A stretch of 64,000 nt of DNA from Chloroflexota bacterium. Lineage in GTDB: Bacteria > Chloroflexota > Dehalococcoidia > Bin125. Under the pieces are notes generated by a model. That model was not told the DNA's origin and did not search any database. It worked only from the letters and a program-made list of their open reading frames with translations. Position 1 is the first letter of the stretch. Each line of letters begins with the position of its first letter. The stretch lies in the NCBI GenBank assembly GCA_009838735.1, contig VXQZ01000041.1, forward strand, positions 1 through 64,000, given 5' to 3'. The translations under genes and the position numbers were made by a program. Shown one piece after another: positions 43,910 through 52,394 of the stretch.

Positions 43910-45015
43910 CAGAGCTCACCCAACTCCACCACCCGACCCGTCTGCGCCGACTCGTAGATCCCGAACACGATCTTCATCGTCTCCAGGTTGTCCCGACCCC
44001 CGCTGACCGGCTCCGCGCCGTCCTCACAGCACGCGGCGAAATGAGCGATCTCATTGACGTACGGATTCATCGTCGGCAGCGACACGTCGCTCGTGTCGAC
44101 CGGCCGGAAGCTCGTCGTCGGATCGAAACTCTCGTCGCCTTCCTGCTGCGCGCTGGTCATCACAGCTGGGATCCGGTGCCACATCAGCGGCGTGTTCTCC
44201 TCCGGCGGCGGCGTCCAGGCCGCTCCCTGATCGCCCAGGATCACCGTCTGGAACAGCCACGGCGCCCGACTCGTCAGGCTCGCCGTCAGCGTGCCGATCG
44301 CCCCGTTGGCGAACTCCAGCGTCGCCACCGCGCGGTCCTCTGCATCGTTGGTGAAGCTCGGATGCCCGCGCCAGGCCCGCGCCTCGACCCGCACCACCTC
44401 GCCGACGAAGAAGCGCATCAGATCCAGGTGATGCACCGAGAGCAGCGTCACCACCCCTCCGCCGCCGCGCTTGCCGTCGAATCCCCACCAGCCCGAAGGC
44501 AGCGCGATCGGCTGGTTCGGATCCTCCAGCGCCGCCGTCAGGAACGTGTCTGTCCGCGCCGACCAGATCCGGCCCAGCTCGCCCGCCTGGATCCGACGCC
44601 GCAGCGCCACATAGCTCGGCACATGACGCAGATGCTGCGCCACCATGAACGTCACCCCCGCCTCCTCCGTCGCCTCCACGATCGCCCGGCACTCGTCCAC
44701 CGAGATCGCCATCGGCTTCTCCAGCAGCACATGCTTGCCCGCCCGCGCCGCCGCAATCGCCAGCTCCGCGTGCGTGTCGTGGATCGTGCAGATGTCGACC
44801 GCATCGATATCCGCCAGCTCGCACATCTCCCGCGCGTCGGTGAAGATCGCCGACGCGTCGATGTCCGCCTCGCCGGCGAACTCCTGCGCCGCCTCCTCAC
44901 GGATATCGCAGACCGCCGCCAGCCGCACCCGCTCCGGGTCCAACTGGTACCCCGGCAAATGCTGCCGAGAAATCCCGCCCGCGCCAATCAATCCAACCCG
45001 CAGAGGCTCCGCCAT
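43909..45015 (-). CDS. Gfo/Idh/MocA family NAD(P)-dependent oxidoreductase
   Basis: 368 residues. N-terminal Rossmann fold LRVGLIGAGGISRQHLPGY, then the family EKP motif in HVLLEKPMAISVDECRAI. The C-terminal beta-sheet domain contains GVVTLLSVHHLDLMRFFVG with the catalytic His. A sugar or inositol dehydrogenase is likely. ATG 45015 has GGGGGAG 6 nt upstream, which is better placed than for the Met two codons earlier. It lies next to the tRNA-Lys gene, which is on the other strand. Confidence 0.93.
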   Translation of the reverse strand: MAEPLRVGLIGAGGISRQHLPGYQLDPERVRLAAVCDIREEAAQEFAGEADIDASAIFTDAREMCELADIDAVDICTIHDTHAELAIAAARAGKHVLLEKPMAISVDECRAIVEATEEAGVTFMVAQHLRHVPSYVALRRRIQAGELGRIWSARTDTFLTAALEDPNQPIALPSGWWGFDGKRGGGGVVTLLSVHHLDLMRFFVGEVVRVEARAWRGHPSFTNDAEDRAVATLEFANGAIGTLTASLTSRAPWLFQTVILGDQGAAWTPPPEENTPLMWHRIPAVMTSAQQEGDESFDPTTSFRPVDTSDVSLPTMNPYVNEIAHFAACCEDGAEPVSGGRDNLETMKIVFGIYESAQTGRVVELGEL

Positions 45016-45107
45016 GGCCATCTCCCCCGAATCCATCCGCTCGTCAAGTGAGCCCAAGGCTACCGATCCGCCGCCCCGCCCGCCCAATCCCCGCCTAAAC
45101 TGGCTGT

Positions 45108-45184
45108 GGGTCCTTAGCTCAGTTGGCCAGAGCAGCGGACTTTTAATCCGAAGGTCCTGGGTTCGAGTCCCAGAGGACCCACCA
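45108..45184 (+). tRNA. tRNA-Lys (anticodon TTT)
   Basis: 77 nt. Acceptor arms GGGTCCT and AGGACCC pair fully; the D-arm GCTC/GAGC and the T-arm CTGGG-TTCGAGT-CCCAG are clear. The anticodon loop is CTTTTAA, giving anticodon TTT. The 3' ACCA is encoded. Position 27-43 in the anticodon stem looks like a G-A mismatch. Lower-GC DNA begins right after the gene, as often seen where a tRNA is an integration point. Confidence 0.95.
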
Positions 45185-45421
45185 AGCTAGCCGTCTCCCG
45201 ACAACCGCTTGGCGAATCGACCTACCGGGAGCCGTACCACTGCCATCGCATTCAATCTGCTCCGATTGGACTCACTCGCGCCCACATTGCTCTTTGACTG
45301 CCCGCTTGCCGAAACGGCCCCCTCCGAGGACTGCAACCTTCCTCACCACCACCTACCAGAACAGCCGGCAAAGACCATGATAGCGTTGGGCGGCCATCCC
45401 AGCTGAAGAAAGGAAACTGCA
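45185..45421. other. tRNA-distal gap, start of lower-GC segment
   Basis: 237 bp with no supported gene. I looked for a repeat of the tRNA 3' end (an attachment-site copy) here and further right and did not see one. A ribosome-binding site (AAGAAAGGAAA) precedes the next gene. Confidence 0.4.
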
Positions 45422-46690
45422 GTGATTGAATCAGTAGATGAAGCCGAAACAAATCTCATCCGCGCCAAGCTCCAGGACTTCTTCACACGGAACCCAGAAG
45501 CAGATCTACGCCGAGAGCCAAGAGGCACATCAGTCATCAACCCGTGGGGAGAAAGGGACCTTGAGATACCTGTTGCAAGCGACAATGCGGGCCTACTAGA
45601 AGCTCTAAATGCGCTCCGGCTCGCCCCGCGCTTCACAGCCATCTGGCACGAAGACAAATCCGACCTCGAGATCATCTACACCGTCTTGAGCAAAGACGAC
45701 CCTCTCCTGCGGCGGAAGTTTGAGTTTCGGTACTCCGGGGATCCATATGAGTGTAGCTTTGAGCTCTCCAGTCGCAGGCTAAGACTTCTCGCCTCCGAAG
45801 CCAGGGACACAAGCACCAAGGGGCCACCGAGTTTTAGAAATCTCCTGCCGTTCCATCACTTCGAACATACGCTACGAGCCGATCCGGATAGCACATTTAC
45901 CCTGAACGGAACGCCAACTTCCTTCTGGATCAGAGGACTTGAGAGTTTCAACGAAGATTTCGTCGCCGAAATGGTGCGCAATCTGAACTTCCACATGTCT
46001 CACTTTGATCGGAACACGCCTCGCGTCATTGTTCACGAGGAGAAGATGGATGTTGATTCGCCCGATCAGCATAGTCCACCGCAGGTCGAGTACTTTCCCG
46101 AGATACTGACCGGACGGGAGATCGATCAACACCTTCTTATCCTGTGGGAGAGCGCTCACTCCGGCGATCCGTTTCTAAGATTTATTCAGTACTATCAGAT
46201 TCTTGAGTATGCCGGGTTTTACTACTTGCAAGCTGAGGTGCGGCGAGCGGTGGAGCGGGCGATCTCTGTACCGGATGCCGCATCGAGACCCGAGCGAGTG
46301 ACACAGCGAGTGCTGGATGCAATGTCTGCACAAACACTTCAGGGCAATCAACAGATCAATGCCATGATAGCTGAATGCGTCGACCCCGCTGAAATGTTGG
46401 AGATGTTAGAAGCTTCGATTGATGCGTTTTCGCACGACTTGACATTCGACGGAGGTTTCACCCTTAAGGCTATTTTACCCGAGTCTGTTACATATGAGGA
46501 CTTCAAACGAGTCTGGAACGGAGAGTTTCCGCGCGCGCTTCACAACTTGAGAAACGCCCTTGTCCATGCGCGGGAGTCCCGGCAAACAACGATGATTGCC
46601 CCGACACGAGCAAACCAAGTGAAGTTGAATCCCTGGCTCTTGCCGCTGGCAGAGACCGCGGGCAGAGTGATGCTTTACAGCGGCAAATGA
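45422..46690 (+). CDS. Large hypothetical protein with a C-terminal HEPN-type motif
   Basis: 422 residues from GTG 45422. I do not recognise the first 300 residues, which are mixed alpha/beta. The C-terminal part contains HNLRNALVHARESRQ, giving Arg377-Asn-x3-His382, the RNxxxH form of the HEPN RNase motif found in ApeA, Abi and related defence proteins. Codon and base use are visibly more AT-rich than the flanks. The adjacent restriction-modification pair suggests an anti-phage role. Confidence 0.7.
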   Translation: MIESVDEAETNLIRAKLQDFFTRNPEADLRREPRGTSVINPWGERDLEIPVASDNAGLLEALNALRLAPRFTAIWHEDKSDLEIIYTVLSKDDPLLRRKFEFRYSGDPYECSFELSSRRLRLLASEARDTSTKGPPSFRNLLPFHHFEHTLRADPDSTFTLNGTPTSFWIRGLESFNEDFVAEMVRNLNFHMSHFDRNTPRVIVHEEKMDVDSPDQHSPPQVEYFPEILTGREIDQHLLILWESAHSGDPFLRFIQYYQILEYAGFYYLQAEVRRAVERAISVPDAASRPERVTQRVLDAMSAQTLQGNQQINAMIAECVDPAEMLEMLEASIDAFSHDLTFDGGFTLKAILPESVTYEDFKRVWNGEFPRALHNLRNALVHARESRQTTMIAPTRANQVKLNPWLLPLAETAGRVMLYSGK

Positions 46691-46791
46691 AGTGTGAGTG
46701 CGACGGCAAGACATGATGAGATGGGAGCTGGTTTCAGCTGGAAACAGAACTTCAAAGCGACCGACGCAGGCAGTCAATCCTTGTGGAGCCC

Positions 46792-47499
46792 TTACCTGAT
46801 ACGGCGCTTGTTCATATAGAGGCGGCAAAGACTGTCGGGTGCCATGCGGAACTTCGTCCCATGATTGCGCAGCCCGGCACTGCCAGGAGAGCTCTCGCGG
46901 CAGTCGAAATCTATCGCGATCTCGCCACGCTCAATCTCGTAGATGAAGTCAGTCAGGCTGAACGTGTCGAAGGCATCGGCTCGAACGAACCGTACTTCGC
47001 GGCCCTTTCGCTCCCCGTTGACCAACAGCAGCCGGCGCAGCTTCGCGCCGGCAGCCGCGAGGATCGAATCTTCAAGCCAATAGGGCACGGGCCCATTCTT
47101 ACCTCGTGGCCGCACAACCAGCTGTCCGCTCTCGTAGTAGACGCGGAATCGGTCTGATCTGCCGCGCACTGTGTGACGAAACGAGAGGCGGCCTTGAGAG
47201 TCCTTCTTGCCGTACTTGCGCACCATGTAGCGCATAATGCGGCTCGGACCGTCCGCCTCCTTGTGGAACAGCGTCACGAGCGACGTGCGCGGCGAACACC
47301 ACTTGAGCTCCCAGCCAACTGAATCGGGCAAGTCGGCGCTGTTCGTGGTCAGACCAAGCTGGTGTTCGAGATAGATCCCGGGTCCGCCCGTGCCGCGATA
47401 AGGCGAATGGTCGGGTATCTCGTGAATGCCCGACTGGATCAGAGCTTGGACACGTTCGAACAGTTCCGCCTGCGATTGAGGCGGTGCAACAGGTTCCAC
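46792..47499 (-). CDS. MvaI/BcnI-type restriction endonuclease
   Basis: 235 residues. The segment RGTGGPGIYLEHQLGL with Glu45, then VGWELKW with Glu64 and Lys66, form a PD-(D/E)xK type site in the way known for MvaI and BcnI, followed by TSLVTLFHKEADGP, a family hallmark. MvaI and BcnI are monomeric type II nicking/cleaving enzymes for CC(W/S)GG sites; the target here is not known. It starts 3 bp after the methyltransferase stop, so the two form an operon. Confidence 0.82.
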   Translation of the reverse strand: MEPVAPPQSQAELFERVQALIQSGIHEIPDHSPYRGTGGPGIYLEHQLGLTTNSADLPDSVGWELKWCSPRTSLVTLFHKEADGPSRIMRYMVRKYGKKDSQGRLSFRHTVRGRSDRFRVYYESGQLVVRPRGKNGPVPYWLEDSILAAAGAKLRRLLLVNGERKGREVRFVRADAFDTFSLTDFIYEIERGEIAIDFDCRESSPGSAGLRNHGTKFRMAPDSLCRLYMNKRRIR

Positions 47500-47502
47500 G
47501 TA

Positions 47503-48294
47503 TTAGCTGCCTTCTATCTGCCGCCTGGTCGCCGCGATGCGCTCGCGGGCCATTCTGCAGTAGTCCTCTGAGATGTCAATACCGATCCATTCTCGCTCCG
47601 CGGCCTCTGCCGCTATGGCGGTCGTACCGGAACCGATGAACGGATCCAGAATGATCTTCGCATTCGTTGATTCGATACAGCGCTGCGCCAACTCGACGGG
47701 GAATGGCGCAGGATGCGAATTATCCGATTCCTGCTTGATCGTCCAAACGTCGCCGATCCCACCGCGCTTTTCGGCCAGCTTGAAGTTTGGCTTGGCGATC
47801 ATGTAGACGACCTCGTATGTGGGGAGGAAGTATCCAGGATTGTGGTTGAATCCGCCTTTCCGTTGCCAGATGATGATTTGGCGCACGGGAAATCCTGAGG
47901 TGATCTCGTCGGCAAGACGCTGCCATAGGCCCTGCTGAACACGCCACTTGTGGTTGTAGAAGATCGCCCCGTCCTCGCGCAGGACGCGCATCATCGCCTT
48001 GAGGCAACGCTGCTGCCAGGCGATGTACAGGTCATGGGGCATGTTGTCGTCATAGCCGTCGTATCCGTCCAGGAGGGCAGCGTTCGACCACTTGCCGCCG
48101 GCGCCGTTTTTGAGGCCATTGCCCGTGCTGTTCTTGATGTTGTACGGCGGCGACGTCACGACCAGATCGACTGACCCGACCGGCATTTCGTTCATCAGCT
48201 CCACGCAGTCGCCGGCGTGGACAGCACCGATCCACTGCTCGACGGAGCACGTTGCACTCGGAGCGACTGCGGGCTTGACCGGGTCCTCAATCAT
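47503..48294 (-). CDS. DNA methyltransferase (beta class, N4-cytosine or N6-adenine)
   Basis: 263 residues from ATG 48294. Motif IV is VVTSPPYNIKN at about 45-55, typical of N4-cytosine and some N6-adenine enzymes, and motif I (DPFIGSGTTAIAAEA, at about 217) comes after it, which is the beta-class order. FxGxG-like SAM site and target region in the middle are present. It pairs with the downstream MvaI/BcnI-like endonuclease, whose known relatives are protected by N4-cytosine methylation. The longer upstream frame adds 59 non-conserved residues. Confidence 0.92.
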   Translation of the reverse strand: MIEDPVKPAVAPSATCSVEQWIGAVHAGDCVELMNEMPVGSVDLVVTSPPYNIKNSTGNGLKNGAGGKWSNAALLDGYDGYDDNMPHDLYIAWQQRCLKAMMRVLREDGAIFYNHKWRVQQGLWQRLADEITSGFPVRQIIIWQRKGGFNHNPGYFLPTYEVVYMIAKPNFKLAEKRGGIGDVWTIKQESDNSHPAPFPVELAQRCIESTNAKIILDPFIGSGTTAIAAEAAEREWIGIDISEDYCRMARERIAATRRQIEGS

Positions 48295-49056
48295 CAGCCG
48301 CCTAATCGTCCTTGAGTCCAGTCTAGTGCCCGGTTCGTGCTCGAGCTTGGAACCGTAGCTCGGTCCAACTGGCAATTCGACCTGCAACCCAAATGGCGAG
48401 TTCTGCTGCACGTTCCGCTCACAGTTCCTGCGTTCCTCGAACTGGCCGCACGCCAAATCCAAGCTCGGCATTCGTCCCTATCGGCTCATATGTTCTCATA
48501 CTTCCCACCATCTGACAAGCCTCGGCTCCGCTCGCCGCCTCTGCCAACCAAGCCACGCCTCACGCCCATCCTAGAACCCATGTCCGCATATAATGGTCCG
48601 ACCGACTCCAGCCCCAGCGAAGGTACGTCCCAGATGACCTCATGTGTGCTTTTTCCGGAAGGTCTGGACCATACAGTTTCTAACATACGACCCGCAGCAG
48701 ACCGCCAAAACCATCACGAACTTGTCCAAAACTGATCACCCGAATCCCACGATCTCCAGCAAAACACTGGACTTCCGCTTTTTCTGCCCGCCAGAAAAGT
48801 TTTTCCCGCCGATCGTTCCGCTCACCGCTCCGACTCGCGCGTCACGCACCCGAACAGAACCGAACAAGCCCGAACACCATTCCTCCCCAGAATCACCGAG
48901 AATCACCCGCCCTCACCCAGAACCACACCGACAAAACCCACACATAACGAGCCAAATCTGGACAAATCTGGACTCCCCCGGACACAAAACGCGACAATTC
49001 CCAGCCCACAGCGCCAGATCCGCCCGATCAGCCCGAATTTCGCCCGGAACGCAACC
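48295..49056. other. Long non-coding gap with dispersed repeat copy 2
   Basis: 762 bp without a gene I can support. A TATAAT sequence on the plus strand at 48589-48594 is a possible -10 box, with no matching -35 seen. A plus-strand frame from 48644 to 49060 is open but rich in Pro/Thr/Arg and matches the C-rich repeat composition, so it is not counted. The right end contains the dispersed repeat, then a HAD gene begins. Confidence 0.5.
48950..49020. repeat. Dispersed intergenic repeat, copy 2
   Basis: Units CAAATCTGGA (48953-48962), CAAATCTGGA (48963-48972) and the diverged CTCCCCCGGA (48973-48982) are followed by CACAAAACGCGACAATTCCC, which aligns with the flank of copy 1 after its unit array. 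One 10-bp unit fewer than copy 1. It lies some 40 bp before the HAD gene start, as copy 1 lies before the murT-like gene. Confidence 0.7.
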
Positions 49057-49707
49057 GTGAAGAAGTTCATCCTCTTCGACAACGATGGAGTCCTCGTCGA
49101 AACAGAGCCTTGGTACTACCTCGCCACCAGGCGAGCGCTGGCGTCTCTCGCCCTGGAACTCCCTCGAGACGAGTATCTGGCCAACATGGCCAACGGAGTC
49201 TCAGCCTGGCAAGCGGCCCGAGACTCAGCGATGCCGCAAGCGGAAATCACGCGCGGCCGAGCACAACGAGACCGCTACTACCGCGATTACCTGATGACGG
49301 AAGACATTGAGATCGAAGGCGTAACCGAAACGTTGGCCGAACTGTCAGAGACGTATCGAATGGCGATCGTCACAACATCCAAGCGACCGGACTTCGACCT
49401 GATCCACGAACACCGGTCCATCCTCGACTACATGGAGTTCCACCTGACCGAGGAGGATTACCAGCGAGCCAAGCCGCACCCCGAGCCCTATCTGAGAGGA
49501 CTCCAACGCTTCGGCGCCACCGCCGCCGAGACGGTAGTCGTCGAAGATTCAGCCAGAGGCCTCAAGTCGGCAATCGCCGCAGGCATCGACTGCATCGTGG
49601 TCGCAAATGACTTCACCGCAACCCACGATCTCTCCCAGGCAACCGCCAGGGTCGAGACGTTCAGCGACTTGCCCCGAGCGATCAGCAGCCTGGCGAAAGC
49701 GCCCTGA
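49057..49707 (+). CDS. HAD superfamily hydrolase, beta-phosphoglucomutase-like
   Basis: 216 residues from GTG 49057. Motif I is FDNDGVLVETEPWYYLATR, with both catalytic Asp; motif II is VTTSKRPDF; Lys in RAKPHPEPYLRGLQRFG; motif IV VVVEDSARGLKSAIAAG. Cap of the C1 helical type. Phosphatase or phosphomutase for small sugars is likely. Confidence 0.9.
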   Translation: MKKFILFDNDGVLVETEPWYYLATRRALASLALELPRDEYLANMANGVSAWQAARDSAMPQAEITRGRAQRDRYYRDYLMTEDIEIEGVTETLAELSETYRMAIVTTSKRPDFDLIHEHRSILDYMEFHLTEEDYQRAKPHPEPYLRGLQRFGATAAETVVVEDSARGLKSAIAAGIDCIVVANDFTATHDLSQATARVETFSDLPRAISSLAKAP

Positions 49708-49895
49708 GCCCCAGGATGTCGCACAGGCGATAGTGTCCGCACATCTCCGGCGCTACCTTCTAGGCTTGACTGGACGGGAGGCCGACCAAAGTCTGATAGT
49801 GCGTGAAGGCCGCCAGTTTCCCTCCAGGCGGTTCTGATGGCCCTGCGGACGGGCCCCCGAATGCTCCCACAGTCCGCCTAGATCGATCTCTCCAA

Positions 49896-51023
49896 ATGAC
49901 CCGCACGGGCACAGAAAACATCCACGATGTCGTTGTCGTCGGCGCTGGCGCCGCAGGCGTGGGTGTGGCGGTAACGCTGGGACATGCCGGCATCCAGGAC
50001 GTGGTCGTCCTCGAACGCAACACGGTCGCATCATCCTTCGACGCGTGGCCGGCCGAGACTCGCTTCATCACACCCTCCTACACCACCAACTCGATCGGCA
50101 TGCTCGACCTCAACTCGATCGCGATGGGTACCTCTCCCGCGTACAGCCTGGAGGTCGAGCATCCCACCGGTCAGGAATACGCCAAGTATCTGCGCGCCGT
50201 CGCGCACTTCTTCGAGGTCCCTGTCCGCGAACACACTGATGTGCGCTCGGTCAAGCGGGCCCACCACGGCTTCCGCGTCGATACCTCAGAGGGGGTCGTG
50301 CGCGCCAAGCACCTCATCTGGGCCGCTGGCGAGTTCCAGTATCCGTTCCTCAGCGGGTTCGCCGGCAGCCACCTCTGCCGCCACACTTCGACCATTGCCA
50401 GCTATGACGATATCGAGGGCGACGACATCATTATCGTCGGCGGCTACGAAAGCGGCATCGACGCGGCCTACCACCTGGCCTATGTCGACAAGCGAGTGCG
50501 CGTCTTCGACGTTGAAAGCCCGTGGGAGAGCGAGAGTTCCGATCCCAGCATCGCGCTGTCGCCCTTCACGGTCGAGCGGATGCGTGAGCGTCCGTTTGTT
50601 CAGCAAGTCGAGCTCTACCCAAACACGCCCATTGGATCTGTCACTCGAGTCGGCGACAGATATGAAGTCATGACGGAGGACGGGCAACGCTTCCAAACGT
50701 CCGAGCCGCCGCTCCTGGCAGCCGGATTCGAGGGCAGCACCAAGCTCGTCGCGGATCTGTTCGAGCAACGCGAGGACGGCTCCCTGCTGCTCAGCGAAGA
50801 CGACGAATCGACGATCGTGCCCGGCATCTTCCTCTGCGGACCCGAAGTGCGGCACAACAATCACGTCTTCTGCTTCATCTTCAAATATCGACAACGCTTT
50901 GCCGTCGTCGCCAAGGCGATTGCGACGTCCCTGGGCCTGCCCGCGGAAGAGCTCGAAGAGTATCGCAAGTGGGGCATGTACCTCGACGACCTCTCCTGCT
51001 GCGGCCAAGAGTGCGCATGCTAA
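49896..51023 (+). CDS. FAD-dependent pyridine nucleotide-disulfide oxidoreductase (YpdA-like)
   Basis: 375 residues from ATG 49896. FAD site VVVVGAGAAGVGVAVTLG, second dinucleotide site DIIIVGGYESGIDAAYHLAY and the ATG-like GIFLCGPEVRHNNH near the end. The nearest type known to me is the YpdA/bacillithiol-disulfide reductase group, which lacks the CxxC of thioredoxin reductase. It ends in DLSCCGQECAC, with four Cys in the last eight residues, an unusual tail that could be redox-active or bind metal. The start of the next gene overlaps the stop. Confidence 0.85.
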   Translation: MTRTGTENIHDVVVVGAGAAGVGVAVTLGHAGIQDVVVLERNTVASSFDAWPAETRFITPSYTTNSIGMLDLNSIAMGTSPAYSLEVEHPTGQEYAKYLRAVAHFFEVPVREHTDVRSVKRAHHGFRVDTSEGVVRAKHLIWAAGEFQYPFLSGFAGSHLCRHTSTIASYDDIEGDDIIIVGGYESGIDAAYHLAYVDKRVRVFDVESPWESESSDPSIALSPFTVERMRERPFVQQVELYPNTPIGSVTRVGDRYEVMTEDGQRFQTSEPPLLAAGFEGSTKLVADLFEQREDGSLLLSEDDESTIVPGIFLCGPEVRHNNHVFCFIFKYRQRFAVVAKAIATSLGLPAEELEEYRKWGMYLDDLSCCGQECAC

Positions 51024-51304
51024 AGACGAACGACAAGGGCGGCGGCGCCCCTGCTGCTCCGACTGCTGCTCCGTCAGTTGCTCCATCTGCTGCCCCGTCT
51101 GCAGCCGCGTCTGCTGCATGGCGAGGTCGGCTGGCCAGAGCCCGTAGCCTGACATGGCTCGGGCAAACGGCCGCCAGCCTGTGCTGGATCAGCAGCATGC
51201 TGATCACGGGCGTCGATTCGACCGGGGACTGGTTGCAGCTCTGCGCGGCCTGCGCCTGGCTCCTGGCCAACATCGCCACGCTCGTCACCGCCCAGGCTGA
51301 CTGA
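51017..51304 (+). CDS. Small membrane protein
   Basis: 95 residues. The N-terminal third is Ala/Pro-rich (APAAPTAAPSVAPSAAP); the rest has two hydrophobic helices (WLGQTAASLCWISSMLITG and WLQLCAACAWLLANIATLV). The ATG overlaps the end of the flavoprotein gene (ATGCTAA), so the two may be co-translated. No family recognised; a short coding sequence of simple composition, so it could be spurious. Confidence 0.5.
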   Translation: MLKTNDKGGGAPAAPTAAPSVAPSAAPSAAASAAWRGRLARARSLTWLGQTAASLCWISSMLITGVDSTGDWLQLCAACAWLLANIATLVTAQAD

Positions 51305-51337
51305 TAGTCCGCGCTCCTCGGACATCCAACTCCGGTC

Positions 51338-51386
51338 CCCTCTCCCTGAGGGAGAGGGTTAGAGCCTGCCCCCGCGAAAGCGGGGG
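51338..51386. repeat. Two adjacent hairpin repeats
   Basis: The first hairpin, CCCTCTCCC-TGA-GGGAGAGGG (51338-51358), is another copy of the element at 18755-18775. The second, CCCCCGC-GAAA-GCGGGGG (51369-51386), has a GNRA-type tetraloop. They lie between the plus-strand membrane protein gene and the minus-strand phosphotransferase gene, where termination on both strands would be useful. Confidence 0.6.
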
Positions 51387-51410
51387 GTGAGGGCCCGGCT
51401 GACCGCCAAG

Positions 51411-52394
51411 TCATCCAAAGATCGACCGTGAACAGAGCAGCGCCGCCAGCTCGTCCATCGTCTCGAATGGCCGCGGCCGTCCCCGCTCTCTCCAGTAGCT
51501 GATCAACTCATCGCCGCCGAAGTCGTGCAGCAGCGACCATGCGACGGCCCGCTCCGCGAACTGGCTGTCATGGGCCAGGGCAGGGTCGTAGGCGTCGAGG
51601 AACGCCCGGGCGAGAACAGGATCCCGCCCGCAAAATCCCGTCCAGACCGGCATCCACTCGTACTCCCGCACACCGATCTTGGCGTCGCCGAAGTCGATCA
51701 GCGTCTCAATCCGCCAGCCCTCTTCGGACAACGCGCACAGGACATGGTCCGCGCCGAGGTCTCCATGGACCACAACCCGTGACTCAACGACGTCCGCCGC
51801 CATCGCTTCATCGAGCAGTGCTTCGAGCGAACCCACAACTCCAGGATCCAGCACTCCAGCGTCCACGAGCTCACCCGCCGCCGCCCGCCGCCGTTGCGAC
51901 ACGACTTCCGACCAGGCCCCCTCGCTTGCGGCATTGGCAAACCGGCTCACGTCGAGCTCATGCAAGCTCCGCGCCATGCCGCCGAGCTGGGTCGCGATCA
52001 ACCGGCCCTCGCCGTCGCTGAGCTCGCTCCGCAGCTCCGAGAATGGCCGGCCGCCGCAGTAACGAGTGATCAGGTAGCTCCAGTCCACCCCGTCGCCGTC
52101 GGCAATCTGACCGCAGCCGGTGACCTCGGGCACGGGAATCTCATTCTGTGAACCAAGCCCCTCCAGTAGCGAGCGCTCGAAATCGAACTCATCCCAGAAC
52201 GGGCTGTAGATCTTCAGCGCCCACGCTTGGTCGAGCAGGAACACGGCGTTCGTGTTCGCGCTGGCCGACCGCATCTCCAGATAGCCGATCCCCTCCCGCA
52301 TGCAAATGGCGTCGACGAGCCCCCGCCAGACCGAGACGTCGTTGTAGACCCGCGTCCAGTCGTCCCAACTCTCAATCCGGATTGAAGTCGGCAT
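51411..52394 (-). CDS. Aminoglycoside phosphotransferase-family kinase
   Basis: 327 residues. The APH/choline-kinase fold catalytic loop reads VVVHGDLGADHVLCA, and the metal site is TLIDFGDAKIGVREYEW. The N-lobe Lys is in AWALKIYSPF. Members phosphorylate antibiotics, choline, homoserine and other small molecules; nothing here shows drug resistance. A 404-bp non-coding gap precedes it. Confidence 0.9.
   Translation of the reverse strand: MPTSIRIESWDDWTRVYNDVSVWRGLVDAICMREGIGYLEMRSASANTNAVFLLDQAWALKIYSPFWDEFDFERSLLEGLGSQNEIPVPEVTGCGQIADGDGVDWSYLITRYCGGRPFSELRSELSDGEGRLIATQLGGMARSLHELDVSRFANAASEGAWSEVVSQRRRAAAGELVDAGVLDPGVVGSLEALLDEAMAADVVESRVVVHGDLGADHVLCALSEEGWRIETLIDFGDAKIGVREYEWMPVWTGFCGRDPVLARAFLDAYDPALAHDSQFAERAVAWSLLHDFGGDELISYWRERGRPRPFETMDELAALLCSRSIFG

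Noticed and set aside
46783..47157. Plus-strand ORF opposite the MvaI/BcnI-like gene
   Set aside because: The minus-strand frame has clear endonuclease motifs and forms an operon with the methyltransferase.
48644..49060. Plus-strand ORF before the HAD gene
   Set aside because: Composition is Pro/Thr/Arg-rich, it runs through the dispersed repeat, and there is no ribosome binding site or recognisable motif.
51411..52394. Antibiotic resistance gene
   Set aside because: The APH fold covers many small-molecule kinases; no feature points to an aminoglycoside substrate.
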